DNA from: Shewanella mangrovisoli | GTDB taxonomy: Bacteria > Pseudomonadota > Gammaproteobacteria > Enterobacterales > Shewanellaceae | NCBI RefSeq assembly: GCF_019457635.1 | Contig: NZ_CP080412.1 | Location: 2,294,001 to 2,358,000 of the forward strand | Direction of reading: 5' to 3' | DNA: 64,000 nucleotides | Part shown: positions 17,825 through 26,332 of the stretch, piece after piece | Layout of the letters: the number at the start of each line of letters is the position of its first letter | How positions within the stretch are numbered: the first letter of the stretch is position 1 | Program-made: the position numbers and the translations under genes | Notes under the pieces: generated by a model | What the model saw: only the letters and a program-made list of their open reading frames with translations | Told to the model about the DNA's origin: nothing | Database searches by the model: none

Positions 17825-19882
17825 TTAGACCGCTACTTCTTTACCATCGAGTTTGCGGATCACCACAGTTGCCGCACGTGGGCGCAGTACTGTACCAGCA
17901 GGCGTTATTTCGGCCGCATTATTCGAATAGGGCCAGTTACCCGGATGCTGGATGTTGGCAAAAACTGAAGTGTAATCGGGGCTGATAGCAAAGCCTGTGA
18001 CTTCACAATCGTTTGGCCCGACAAAGAAACGCTTCAATTCCATTTGGTTTTCGGCCGTGACGCTGGCTTGCTTGTTTGCGCTGTCCACTAAGGTCGATGG
18101 CACAATTGCCAGCATTTGATCATTGGTTTCTTCGGCGACTTCTTTGGCACCATTATCGGTTTGCACCCATAAAATACCGCGGGCGTCGAAGGCCAATCCA
18201 TCGGGGCTGGCAAATTGGTTTAGATCCGTTAAGCCCGACAGGTTGGTCTCGGCATTGCCATCACTCGGTGAGCCAAAGACAAAAATATCCCATGTGAATT
18301 CAGTGTCTTTATCACCTTCATCCCAACGAATAATGTGCCCAAAGGAGTTTTTAAGCCTTGGATTAGCTGGGTTTGCCTCGGTACGCTTAGAGTTGTTGGT
18401 CAGGGTTAAATAGGCTGAACCTGTGAAGGGGTCAACCGCACACCACTCTGGGCGGTCCATAGGCGTTGCGCCGACTAAATCCGCCGCACCTGCAGTATTT
18501 AAGATAATCTCGGCCAGACTGGCAAAGCTATCGCCTAAGGTTTTACCGTCTGTCGTTTGGCTGTCTAAGGTTAAAGGCAACCATACACCAGCGCCATTTT
18601 CGTTAAACTTAGCGGCATACAATGTTCCTTCATTCATATATTTATCACCCATTTGCAGGCGATTTGTGCTGTTTGCATCCTGTGGGTCCCACACTGCATT
18701 CGACACAAATTTATATAAGTATTCGAATTGAGAATCGTGGCCAGAGTAGAACACCACAGGTTTACCTTCGGTTAATTTCCCGAAGGTACATCCCTCGTGG
18801 CGGAAGCGACCAAGGGCAGTCCGTTTGATGGCGCGTGAACTTGGATTATAGGGGTCAATTTCAACGATATAGCCGTGACCATTAGCCTCGTTGCGGTAAT
18901 CATCTTGTGCACTATTACCCTTTGGCGTGACATCAAAACGCGCGAATTCATCGAGACGCTCCTCGGCGTGACCCGCTAAATCATCCCAGCCATAGCGGGT
19001 ACTGCTTTTGCTGATCCCGATGCGGGCTTGATCGGCGGCTAAAGTGCCACGGTTGGCAAAGTACCCCGGCCAGTTTTCTTCACAGGTCAAATAGGTGCCC
19101 CAAGGCGTGTAACCATTACCACAGTTATTTAAGGTGCCACGAGCCTGACTGCCATCGGGCGAATAACGGGTTTCTAGTAGTGGCGAATAAGCGAGTGGCC
19201 CAGCGATATCCATCACAGTTGCGCCGGTAAAGCGGCGGTTATGACTGTCGTTGTAAACAACTTCCCATTGATTATTAACGAGTTTAATTCTTACCACCGA
19301 CACGCCGTGGGCATTAATTTCCTTACGGATTTCATCGATAATGGTCCTCAATCCAGTGGTTTCATCTACGGTTGGGCCATTAGGATGCAGGGCTATCTCA
19401 TCGATATATTCATGGTTGATACAGAGTAAACCGTCATCGCCTACATCATTCAATGGGAAGAAATGCATGCCATCATGGTGCATACCGACAGAGTTTGCTT
19501 GGTCATCGGCGGTATTGCTGCCATCGGCTTTCCAAGGTGCGGCCTTCGCATTTAATGGTGTTCCCCAAGGGGCAAGTACTTGCGCGCTATAACCTTCGGG
19601 TACCACAACCGCATCCAAGCGGGCGCCGGCGACTGATGTGAAGTTTAATTTGGCACTACTTTGAGTCGGTGGTAATGGTGGTATGGGATCGATAGGTGTT
19701 GGGGCAGGGGAATTGTCCGAACCACAACCGACTAATCCCATGCCTGCAAAGGCGGTCATCGCACCTAGGCCTAATCCACTCTTAACAAAATTACGACGGG
19801 ATAAATGTTTATCCAACACTTGATTAAAAGGTTCGTTATTACTTTTATTATAAAGTGTTGGATCAAAGGTGGCCTTGCTCAT
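17825..19882 (-). CDS. phoX: PhoX-family alkaline phosphatase, Tat-exported
   Basis: 685 residues, matching the DUF839/PhoX family. The N-terminus has a twin-arginine motif SRRNFVK (28-34), a hydrophobic region, and then LVGC (50-53), which looks like a lipobox, so the enzyme may be a Tat-exported lipoprotein. The body carries PhoX features: GMHHDGMHFFPL, LLCINHEYID, TCEENWPGYF and a late FANIQHPG. PhoX enzymes release phosphate from organic esters using calcium and iron. Pho-box-like repeats lie 54-86 bases upstream of the start, consistent with PhoB control. It is transcribed alone. Confidence 0.88.
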   Translation of the reverse strand: MSKATFDPTLYNKSNNEPFNQVLDKHLSRRNFVKSGLGLGAMTAFAGMGLVGCGSDNSPAPTPIDPIPPLPPTQSSAKLNFTSVAGARLDAVVVPEGYSAQVLAPWGTPLNAKAAPWKADGSNTADDQANSVGMHHDGMHFFPLNDVGDDGLLCINHEYIDEIALHPNGPTVDETTGLRTIIDEIRKEINAHGVSVVRIKLVNNQWEVVYNDSHNRRFTGATVMDIAGPLAYSPLLETRYSPDGSQARGTLNNCGNGYTPWGTYLTCEENWPGYFANRGTLAADQARIGISKSSTRYGWDDLAGHAEERLDEFARFDVTPKGNSAQDDYRNEANGHGYIVEIDPYNPSSRAIKRTALGRFRHEGCTFGKLTEGKPVVFYSGHDSQFEYLYKFVSNAVWDPQDANSTNRLQMGDKYMNEGTLYAAKFNENGAGVWLPLTLDSQTTDGKTLGDSFASLAEIILNTAGAADLVGATPMDRPEWCAVDPFTGSAYLTLTNNSKRTEANPANPRLKNSFGHIIRWDEGDKDTEFTWDIFVFGSPSDGNAETNLSGLTDLNQFASPDGLAFDARGILWVQTDNGAKEVAEETNDQMLAIVPSTLVDSANKQASVTAENQMELKRFFVGPNDCEVTGFAISPDYTSVFANIQHPGNWPYSNNAAEITPAGTVLRPRAATVVIRKLDGKEVAV

Positions 19883-19935
19883 ATTTCACTCCAGCTAGTT
19901 CGAAGAATTAAATTTCGAAGCTAAGCCTAAAGTAG

Positions 19936-19968
19936 CAATATGACACTAAAGCTGAGTTTATATGACAG
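19936..19968 (-). promoter_or_regulatory. Pho-box-like direct repeats upstream of phoX
   Basis: Read on the phoX strand, CTGTCATATAA and GTGTCATATTG occur exactly 22 bases apart, that is two turns of the 11-base period at which PhoB monomers bind. The unit between them is degenerate. The consensus half-site is CTGTCAT. Confidence 0.5.
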
Positions 19969-20080
19969 TAATACTGCAATATAATAATTTTTCTTATTTA
20001 TTAAAAATAACTTAAAAAATAAAATTATTCTTAACATAAATATTAAAAACAGTATTATTAATTAAGTGCTAATGCTGTGG

Positions 20081-21223
20081 TTAATCCTCTTTTGGTTTGA
20101 GGTAATGGCGTAATGAGCGGGGATCCGTATGTCCTGTTCTTGCCATGATATACAAGGTATCTTTATTATTTTCATGTAGTTGTGTTACGCATCCGCTGCG
20201 CAAACTGTGGGCGCCATAATATTGCGCCGGTAATCCCGCCTTTAAACAATACTGCTTAATGATCCGATAAATATCATCACCATTTAAGAATCCACTATTT
20301 CGGACGAGTGATGATTTAGATGTGACCTTATCACTGACTTGATAAGGTCTTAAGGTTTTTCCATCTCGCGAAATTGAGCGGAATAAATGACCTTCGGTAA
20401 TTTTACTTTCATGTAACCAGTCCTTGACGGCATTATAGGCGGCAAAGGGTTCTGAGTCGGGTAAATTCTTCCATTCCCTTAATCCCTGTTGATTGCTTTT
20501 AGAAAAAGGCAGCCGTACTTTTAATTTATCCCGCATAAAACTTAAATATTGTACTTTTAAGTTTGCCAATTCAGAGCGGCGAAATCCGCCCTGTAGTCCG
20601 AGTTGAATGATGGCTTTATCCCTCAAGCGTAGCAGTGGATGGGGTTGTTGCTCTATCGCTTGGATCAGTAGTTCGACCTCATCGTACATGATTGGTTGCT
20701 GATCATAATCTTGAACTTGTCTATGGTGATTACGACTAAGACCACGCATCACACGGATCACTAGCGGATGTTCAGTGGGGGATGGCAATCCTGCTTGAAT
20801 ATGATAGTAACGGATCGCGGCTAGCCGAGTCGTTAAAGTTTGCTTTGAAAGCTGAGTTCCACTGCTAGCTTGGAGCAATTCTTTTTGATGACCGATAAAA
20901 GAAATAATACTGCGCGGATCGGCGGGTAAGGACTGCAGCTGATGTGTCGCGCAATATTGCTCAAATAGGCCAAAGCTGGTCCGATAAACCCGACGGGTAT
21001 TGCTGGAGATTTCGTATTCAGTTTCGGCCGCCGCGTTAAAAAAATCACTGTGAACCGATTGGGGTAATGAGCTTTCCTCAAAAAATGGCGGATCCATTTC
21101 TCTATTGTTTGGCGTGATATTCGATGCTATGCCAGAGGAGCGGCTAGTAGTACTTCCACCTGTGGAATAATGGATAATCGATTTAGACATGGGAGTATTT
21201 TGCCGCCGATAAAACTGGCGCAA
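20081..21223 (-). CDS. Tyrosine site-specific recombinase (phage-integrase family)
   Basis: 380 residues. An N-terminal core-binding domain (~70-170, containing TRRVYRTSFGLFEQYC) is followed by the catalytic domain with all expected residues: Arg215 (GGFRRSEL), His339 and Arg342 (HSLR), His365 (TGHTD) and the nucleophile Tyr374 (LRHYLK). It should cut and rejoin DNA at specific inverted-repeat sites. It stands alone: no excisionase, phage or integron gene is adjacent and no tRNA flanks it. A later ATG (21190) is an alternative start. A perfect 14-bp inverted repeat lies 24 bases upstream. XerC/D seems excluded by length and sequence. Confidence 0.85.
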   Translation of the reverse strand: MRQFYRRQNTPMSKSIIHYSTGGSTTSRSSGIASNITPNNREMDPPFFEESSLPQSVHSDFFNAAAETEYEISSNTRRVYRTSFGLFEQYCATHQLQSLPADPRSIISFIGHQKELLQASSGTQLSKQTLTTRLAAIRYYHIQAGLPSPTEHPLVIRVMRGLSRNHHRQVQDYDQQPIMYDEVELLIQAIEQQPHPLLRLRDKAIIQLGLQGGFRRSELANLKVQYLSFMRDKLKVRLPFSKSNQQGLREWKNLPDSEPFAAYNAVKDWLHESKITEGHLFRSISRDGKTLRPYQVSDKVTSKSSLVRNSGFLNGDDIYRIIKQYCLKAGLPAQYYGAHSLRSGCVTQLHENNKDTLYIMARTGHTDPRSLRHYLKPKED

Positions 21224-21246
21224 TTATACGTAAAACCAACCTTTAT

Positions 21247-21278
21247 CTACCAGTGATAATCGTCATTATCACTGGTAG
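21247..21278. repeat. Perfect 14-bp inverted repeat upstream of the recombinase
   Basis: Arms CTACCAGTGATAAT and ATTATCACTGGTAG are separated by CGTC. The element sits 24-55 bases before the recombinase start codon, so it could be an operator, a 5'-leader hairpin, or a recombinase recognition site. Tyrosine recombinase core sites characteristically pair two inverted arms around a short spacer, though usually 6-8 bases. Confidence 0.6.
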
Positions 21279-21542
21279 AGGTGTTATTTGTGTTTTAATT
21301 GATCATATCGATTAAAAAGAAAGCATTGTTTAACGTGAAGCTGTTATGAAGGCGGGCACAAAACTAACTCGAAGTATAAGATGCGTTCAAATAACACATT
21401 AATAAGAGATAAAGAGGTGCTTAGTTTTGTTGTTTGTTATTTAGCCAACTTCAATAATCTAAGTTAAATTTGGCGAGAAAATAATCTGCATTTATTTAGC
21501 TAGTCGCTTAACTCTGTAGATGAGTAGCTTTATTTTTAAAAG

Positions 21543-21743
21543 ATGGTTTAACCATTTTATGCGGTTAAAAACTAGCAGCCAAAATTTATCTTATGGTTTA
21601 GTGATGTCAAACTGATGTCGATTTAGCCATGCGAAAACAGTGGATTAGTGGACAAGATAAGTATGTGCTCAAGCTCGTTTGTTTCTGGGATGGATCATTT
21701 ACCGATGTGCGGTATAAATGAGCTTATAAAATGGTGTAACCAT
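21543..21743. promoter_or_regulatory. Two related palindromes upstream of the RHH-like gene
   Basis: ATGGTTTAACCAT (21543-21555) and ATGGTGTAACCAT (21731-21743) differ at one base and are both symmetric at the outer five positions. The second is 75 bases before the start codon. They could be operators of the protein encoded downstream or of another regulator. Confidence 0.4.
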
Positions 21744-21817
21744 TCTTTTAATCTGTGCTGTTTGTCGGTATCATAGTCTATTCATAACCCATTATTAGTA
21801 AGTATAAAACCATACCA

Positions 21818-22318
21818 ATGACGACAAACACGCTATGGGAATATCATCACACCGCGCCTACCGCGGGCCGAAAATTATTACTGTTAGATAAAACTGAATT
21901 AGTGTTTGCCTTGCCGTTAATTTATCGCATGATTCATCCCGAGAGTGTCGCCGAACGGGCAGAGTGGTTTCAGTTAAATCTGTCCCAATCCAGTTATACC
22001 GAATTAATTGCGAATTTAAATTTTCTGGTTCAACTGCGTAAAAAAAATCAGCCCGTTGACCAACAACTGCAATTCGTAAATCGAATGCTGAATCAATATT
22101 TCAGTGATTTGGGTTGGCGCATGGTGCGAAAAGAACTTTCACAAATTAAGAAGCGCCAGAAAAAATCCCATATCGAAGTTAGCAAAGATATTATTTTGCG
22201 TTTGAAGCGTTATATGGAACTCGAACGTTTGGACAGTTTTGATCAAGCGCTCGATACGTTATTATCGGAACATGCCGCGACCGTCGCTGCCATGGCTGAA
22301 GATGATAGCGAGGCTTAA
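21818..22318 (+). CDS. Putative DNA-binding protein with ribbon-helix-helix-like C-terminal region
   Basis: 166 residues, not confidently recognised. The C-terminal third (KKRQKKSHIEVSKDIILRL onward, then SFDQALDTLLSE) resembles a ribbon-helix-helix unit: a basic lead, a beta-strand of alternating residues, then two amphipathic helices. The general arrangement of helical N-terminal half, basic linker and RHH is reminiscent of the chromosome-organising protein MatP, but I cannot claim homology. Two matching palindromes upstream would suit an autoregulating dimeric DNA-binding protein. It is followed by the unknown 108-residue gene and recQ-like helicase gene on the same strand. Confidence 0.5.
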   Translation: MTTNTLWEYHHTAPTAGRKLLLLDKTELVFALPLIYRMIHPESVAERAEWFQLNLSQSSYTELIANLNFLVQLRKKNQPVDQQLQFVNRMLNQYFSDLGWRMVRKELSQIKKRQKKSHIEVSKDIILRLKRYMELERLDSFDQALDTLLSEHAATVAAMAEDDSEA

Positions 22319-22475
22319 AATATCGATATATGATTTTTAACCTTAGCGTATGTGACTTCTTACGCGTGTCACATACACTCAAAGAGAGGGAGCTTAAGCG
22401 CAAAGATGACTTATTCGCTTTCGCCAACTCTTAAGTAACTATCTATTTTTGATGCGTTTTATACAGGGAAACAGC

Positions 22476-22802
22476 ATGTCACAGCATAGAACGGTTGCCG
22501 TCCTTTGCCGCGTCGAACCCGGGTGTTTGGGGCCCGATGGGCGTGAGCATATTGAAGCTTTTTGTGCCTTAGCGCAGCAAGCGATGAAGCACTTCGCCGC
22601 CGATGTGGTGACTTGGACGCTTGTGCCCAGGTACGATAAAACGCTGCCTGAAATGGAATACAGTGTCGCCAATAAAAGCCTGTCTCGCGCGCAAGTAACA
22701 CAGTATTTCAATACCTTAGGTCAAAATGTTGATGCCTTTGAAGAAGCCTTCAACGACAAACTCACCGCCTTTATCAATTTATATTTAGCCAGAAAATCAT
22801 AG
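22476..22802 (+). CDS. Uncharacterised small protein
   Basis: 108 residues, soluble, beginning MSQHRTVAVLCRVEPGCLGP and ending LTAFINLYLARKS. The ATG at 22476 is preferred over 22449 because AGGGAA precedes it at a suitable distance. I recognise no family motif. It lies 83 bases before the helicase gene and may share a transcript with it. A central FAADVVTWTLVPRYDKTLPE stretch suggests an alpha/beta fold, nothing more. Confidence 0.6.
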   Translation: MSQHRTVAVLCRVEPGCLGPDGREHIEAFCALAQQAMKHFAADVVTWTLVPRYDKTLPEMEYSVANKSLSRAQVTQYFNTLGQNVDAFEEAFNDKLTAFINLYLARKS

Positions 22803-22884
22803 CGACACGCTTACTCGCATTCATTCACACATTCATCAGTTTGCGTGGTCGCCTCCACCCTTGTGGTGGCATAAGGATTTGTTT

Positions 22885-24861
22885 ATGTCTTATTCAATAA
22901 CGCCGTCAGCTAATGCCACTGATTATGCGTCATTATTACAGCAACAGTTTGGTTTTGATGGATTTAGGCAAGGGCAGCAGGAGGTTGTCTCGCAACTGTT
23001 GTCGGGCCATTCGAGCCTTGCTATTTTTCCCACCGGCTCAGGAAAATCACTCTGTTACCAATTTACCGCGCTGCAACTTCCCCATTTAACCTTAGTAGTG
23101 TCACCTCTACTGGCATTGATCAAAGATCAACTGAGTTTTCTACATGAGAAGGGCATTAAAGCGGCAAGTATCGATTCAACCTTAACGCCTGAATTGACCC
23201 AACAGGTGATGCGTGATGCTCGCTCTGGCGAGTTAAAACTCCTGATGGTGTCGGTTGAACGTTTTAAAAATGAGCGCTTTAGGCAATTTATTCAATCCAT
23301 TCCTATCTCTATGTTGGTTGTCGACGAAGCACACTGTATCTCGGAATGGGGACATAATTTTCGCCCCGACTATTTAAAGCTTCCCGATTATCGCCGCGAA
23401 TTAGCGATTCCATTGGTGCTGTTACTCACGGCTACGGCGACACGTAAAGTGAAACTGGATATGGCGGCACGCTTCGATATCAAGCCACAACATATTGTTC
23501 AAACAGGCTTTTATCGTTCAAACCTCGACTTGACCGTCTTGCCTGTGGCAAGCCAACACAAACTGGCGGCGCTGCAACAACAGCTTAATCACTTTACTGG
23601 CGCGGGGATTGTGTATGTGACTTTGCAGCATACTGCGGAAGATGTTGCGGCAAAACTTTGCCAAATGGGTTTTGATGCGAGTGCCTATCATGCGGGGTTT
23701 GAGGATGAAAAACGTCAGCTAATTCAGCAGGATTTTATGCAAGGTAAGATCCGCATCGTGGTTGCGACCATTGCCTTTGGAATGGGCATAGATAAAAGCA
23801 ATATTCGCTTTGTGGTCCACTACGATCTGCCTAAATCCATTGAGAATTATTGCCAAGAAATCGGCCGTGCAGGAAGGGATGGTCAACTCTCCCACTGCGT
23901 GACCTTGGCCAATTTAGATGGCATTAACACGGTCGAAAATTTTGTTTACGGCGATACGCCGGAACTGGCCAGTATTGCAGCCGTGATTAATAACATTCGC
24001 GAAGAAACCCACAATGGACGTTGGGAGCTGCAACTTCATCAACTGTCAAATGTGAGTAATATCAGACAACTCCCCCTTAAAACCTTGCTGGTTCAGCTTG
24101 AAATGCTGGGCGTGATTAAACCGCTTTATGCATATTACGCCGATATCAGTTACCGTTTTATTGAGCCACAGGCGCAGATCTTGAGTCAGTTTTCCCCAGA
24201 GCGTCAGGCATTTTTAAATGACATTTTTACCCATACTCAGATGAAGCGGGTATGGGGCAGTTTAGATTTTTCGGCGCTCTACCAAGCCACAGGTGCGGAA
24301 CGTACTCGGGTATTAGCGGCATTAGAATATCTTGCCAGTCAACAGCTTATCGAATTGGAAGCCAAGCGGGTGACGGATGTCTATCAAGTGGATGCTGAGG
24401 TGTTAACGCAGGGGCATTTAGCCAACGAGCTCCATCAATACTTTACCGACAAAGAGGCGAAAGAAGTCGCCCGTATTGCCCAGTTAGTGCGTTTTTTTGA
24501 GCTAACGACTTGCTTAAATTACAATTTGGCCCGCTACTTTGATGATAACGCCGCGCCTCAATCCTGTGGTCATTGCAGTGTATGCCGTGGCCAAATGGCT
24601 AAATTGGCGTATTCCGAAGTGCCAAAGTGGCCTGATGATGCTCAGCTTAAGGCCGATTTACATGAACTAGAGCGAGTGGCGGAATCGAAAGGTTTAGCTT
24701 CATTATCCCTAGATACTCGTTGTCGGTTTTTGGCTGGCATGACACTACCGTTGTTTACTCGCCTACAAGTACGGAAATTATCGGGTTTTGGTCGCTGCGA
24801 ACACCTTAGATATGCCGAGATTAAAGCCAAATTAGTGCAGTTAGCCGACGAAGCTTGCTGA
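22885..24861 (+). CDS. RecQ-family ATP-dependent DNA helicase
   Basis: 658 residues. All SF2 RecQ motifs are present: Walker A in FPTGSGKSLCYQ, TLVVSPLLALIKDQ, DEAH box in VVDEAHCISEWGHNFRPDY, LLLTATAT, and the arginine-finger motif in QEIGRAGRDGQ. A zinc-binding Cys set follows (TTCLNY, then CGHCSVC), then a short winged-helix-like region (VRKLSGFGRCEHLRYAEI). The C-terminus does not show a clear HRDC domain, so this looks like a second RecQ paralogue rather than canonical RecQ. The ATG at 22885 has AAGGAT in front; the in-frame upstream start lacks support. Confidence 0.85.
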   Translation: MSYSITPSANATDYASLLQQQFGFDGFRQGQQEVVSQLLSGHSSLAIFPTGSGKSLCYQFTALQLPHLTLVVSPLLALIKDQLSFLHEKGIKAASIDSTLTPELTQQVMRDARSGELKLLMVSVERFKNERFRQFIQSIPISMLVVDEAHCISEWGHNFRPDYLKLPDYRRELAIPLVLLLTATATRKVKLDMAARFDIKPQHIVQTGFYRSNLDLTVLPVASQHKLAALQQQLNHFTGAGIVYVTLQHTAEDVAAKLCQMGFDASAYHAGFEDEKRQLIQQDFMQGKIRIVVATIAFGMGIDKSNIRFVVHYDLPKSIENYCQEIGRAGRDGQLSHCVTLANLDGINTVENFVYGDTPELASIAAVINNIREETHNGRWELQLHQLSNVSNIRQLPLKTLLVQLEMLGVIKPLYAYYADISYRFIEPQAQILSQFSPERQAFLNDIFTHTQMKRVWGSLDFSALYQATGAERTRVLAALEYLASQQLIELEAKRVTDVYQVDAEVLTQGHLANELHQYFTDKEAKEVARIAQLVRFFELTTCLNYNLARYFDDNAAPQSCGHCSVCRGQMAKLAYSEVPKWPDDAQLKADLHELERVAESKGLASLSLDTRCRFLAGMTLPLFTRLQVRKLSGFGRCEHLRYAEIKAKLVQLADEAC

Positions 24862-24862
24862 T

Positions 24863-24898
24863 AAAAAAGGGCATATCTAGTGAGATATGCCCTTTATA
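24863..24898. terminator. Bidirectional terminator between the helicase and ecotin genes
   Basis: AAAGGGCATATCT and AGATATGCCCTTT form a perfect 13-bp stem around AGTG, with an A tract before it and a T-rich end. Confidence 0.85.
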
Positions 24899-24944
24899 TC
24901 ACCGTAGTAATACAATTAAATAAACAACTTATATTGATGCGAGT

Positions 24945-25496
24945 TTATTTAGCGTAGTGATACGTTGAATCGACTTTCCAGGTTCTAAAGCGTAGCTCTG
25001 TGCCTTCCGGTAGATAAAATACCTTAGGCAAACGGCTGTTGTAACGCATTTTAAGTTCACCTGGAATGCGGACAAAAGCTTCTTTTTTCGCCATATCTAA
25101 ACAGGACATCATAGTGCTTGGACCTTCAGAGACTTCTGATACTTGATAATAGCTATAACCCCAGCCTTTAACCGAGAGTTCTTTTAACTCGCCGTTCAGA
25201 CCATGCTTATTACAGTCGACTAATTGGGTTTGGCCAATTTGGATTTCAACCATGTAGTCGTCTTCATTCTCAAGCTTTGGTAAGGTCAAAATATGTTGCA
25301 CCATACCCGCCTCAGGTGCCGGAAACATTTTAGTGGCTTCTTGCTCGGCATAATTTTTATGGTTGAAACTCGCGACATTGATCATAGGTGCATTTAATCC
25401 CGTTGGATGTGGTGGGCTCACTGCTGCGGCATTAAAAGACAATAATGCAAAGGCAAGGGGAAGTGCCGCAGTGTTAAATAGGTGAGTCAATTTCAT
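24945..25496 (-). CDS. eco: Ecotin, periplasmic serine protease inhibitor
   Basis: 183 residues with a signal peptide (cleavage after NAAA). The mature part matches ecotin: [36 protein letters not shown], then the reactive loop PSTMMSC with the P1 Met and the two disulfide cysteines, and [15 protein letters not shown]. Ecotin homodimers inhibit trypsin-fold proteases, including neutrophil elastase, and protect the periplasm. A longer-than-usual N-terminal linker (~25 residues) precedes the conserved core. Monocistronic. Confidence 0.9.
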   Translation of the reverse strand: MKLTHLFNTAALPLAFALLSFNAAAVSPPHPTGLNAPMINVASFNHKNYAEQEATKMFPAPEAGMVQHILTLPKLENEDDYMVEIQIGQTQLVDCNKHGLNGELKELSVKGWGYSYYQVSEVSEGPSTMMSCLDMAKKEAFVRIPGELKMRYNSRLPKVFYLPEGTELRFRTWKVDSTYHYAK

Positions 25497-25833
25497 AATA
25501 GTCTCCTAGTGATGTTGATAAGGCATAGCACAGATGGTTGTACCATCATTTGCTGTATTCTTATCTTTGTAAACGTAGTAGCTGCAAAAAAGGGTTAATC
25601 TTTTTGAAAATTTTTTCAAAAAAGATCGGACTTTCCTACAACGTCATGAAAATAATAGCTTTTAAAACTTAAACTCTGCGTGAATTTCTGGCGCTATGAT
25701 ACCCGCGCCGCGGTTAACCTGAGCTGAATAGCGCGGGAATATCCACCGAATGATTGATGGTAATATCTCTAAATGGCTTAATTTGTTGACTATAATCTGT
25801 TCAGAAATAATAAATATCGGGTTGAAATAGGGC
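25497..25833. other. 337-base divergent intergenic region
   Basis: This region should hold promoters for ecotin (leftward) and for the membrane-protein gene (rightward). The only visible structure is an A/T-rich inverted repeat at 25601-25623, with a TTTTTGAAAA arm. No gene seen. Confidence 0.35.
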
Positions 25834-26271
25834 ATGAATGAATTTGAGCCATGGGATCAAGAAACGCTAGATAAGATTAAACAGGATCCGACCATTCTCA
25901 AGTTATTGGCCAAATTACCACCACAGATTGCCGACAGTTATACAAAAGAACAATTAATGGGGATACGTGTTGCCTTGGGGGACAGAACTTGGGGTAAACA
26001 CTTTATTGATAACCGAGGTACGTTTGCGCTGCCTTTTATTAAATGGCGCTTTTATTATGTATTTCTTTTAGGCAAAAACCGACGCGCTTATACCCGCCGA
26101 GAAAAACGCTTCTCCTTGGTGATGTTTAGCCTGTTCTTTATTGCCTTTATCTTGCTGTGTACCTTGTTCGGCCTCTTGCTGTTATATCTGCTGAAATCGG
26201 CGCTCGGTATCGATTTATTACCCGAAACCTCACTTGGAATCTGGGATTGGTTTAAAGACACCTTCTTATAA
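25834..26271 (+). CDS. Uncharacterised inner-membrane protein
   Basis: 145 residues. The first ~65 are soluble and include GIRVALGDRTWGKHFIDNRG. A basic segment (GKNRRAYTRREKR) is followed by a long hydrophobic region (~95-125), probably one or two transmembrane helices, and a short tail WDWFKDTFL. No family recognised. It converges on the polysaccharide locus without an obvious terminator between. Confidence 0.6.
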   Translation: MNEFEPWDQETLDKIKQDPTILKLLAKLPPQIADSYTKEQLMGIRVALGDRTWGKHFIDNRGTFALPFIKWRFYYVFLLGKNRRAYTRREKRFSLVMFSLFFIAFILLCTLFGLLLLYLLKSALGIDLLPETSLGIWDWFKDTFL

Positions 26272-26332
26272 ATGGCTTTATACCAAGGTCCGATGGCGGA
26301 TTTATTTATATCAGAGCTTTTATATCTAACTT

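Larger units (their letters stand above)
21224..21817. other. 594-base AT-rich region between the recombinase and the RHH-like gene
   Basis: This non-coding stretch contains a perfect 14-bp inverted repeat near the recombinase (21247-21278) and two related ATGGT...ACCAT palindromes (21543-21555 and 21731-21743) in front of the rightward gene. I see no supported ORF. Confidence 0.45.

Noticed and set aside
20081..21223. Prophage or integron
   Set aside because: Apart from the recombinase there are no phage, cassette or attC-like structures within the surrounding kilobases.
25601..25623. A/T-only inverted repeat upstream of ecotin
   Set aside because: Composed almost entirely of homopolymer A and T runs, so symmetry is expected by chance.
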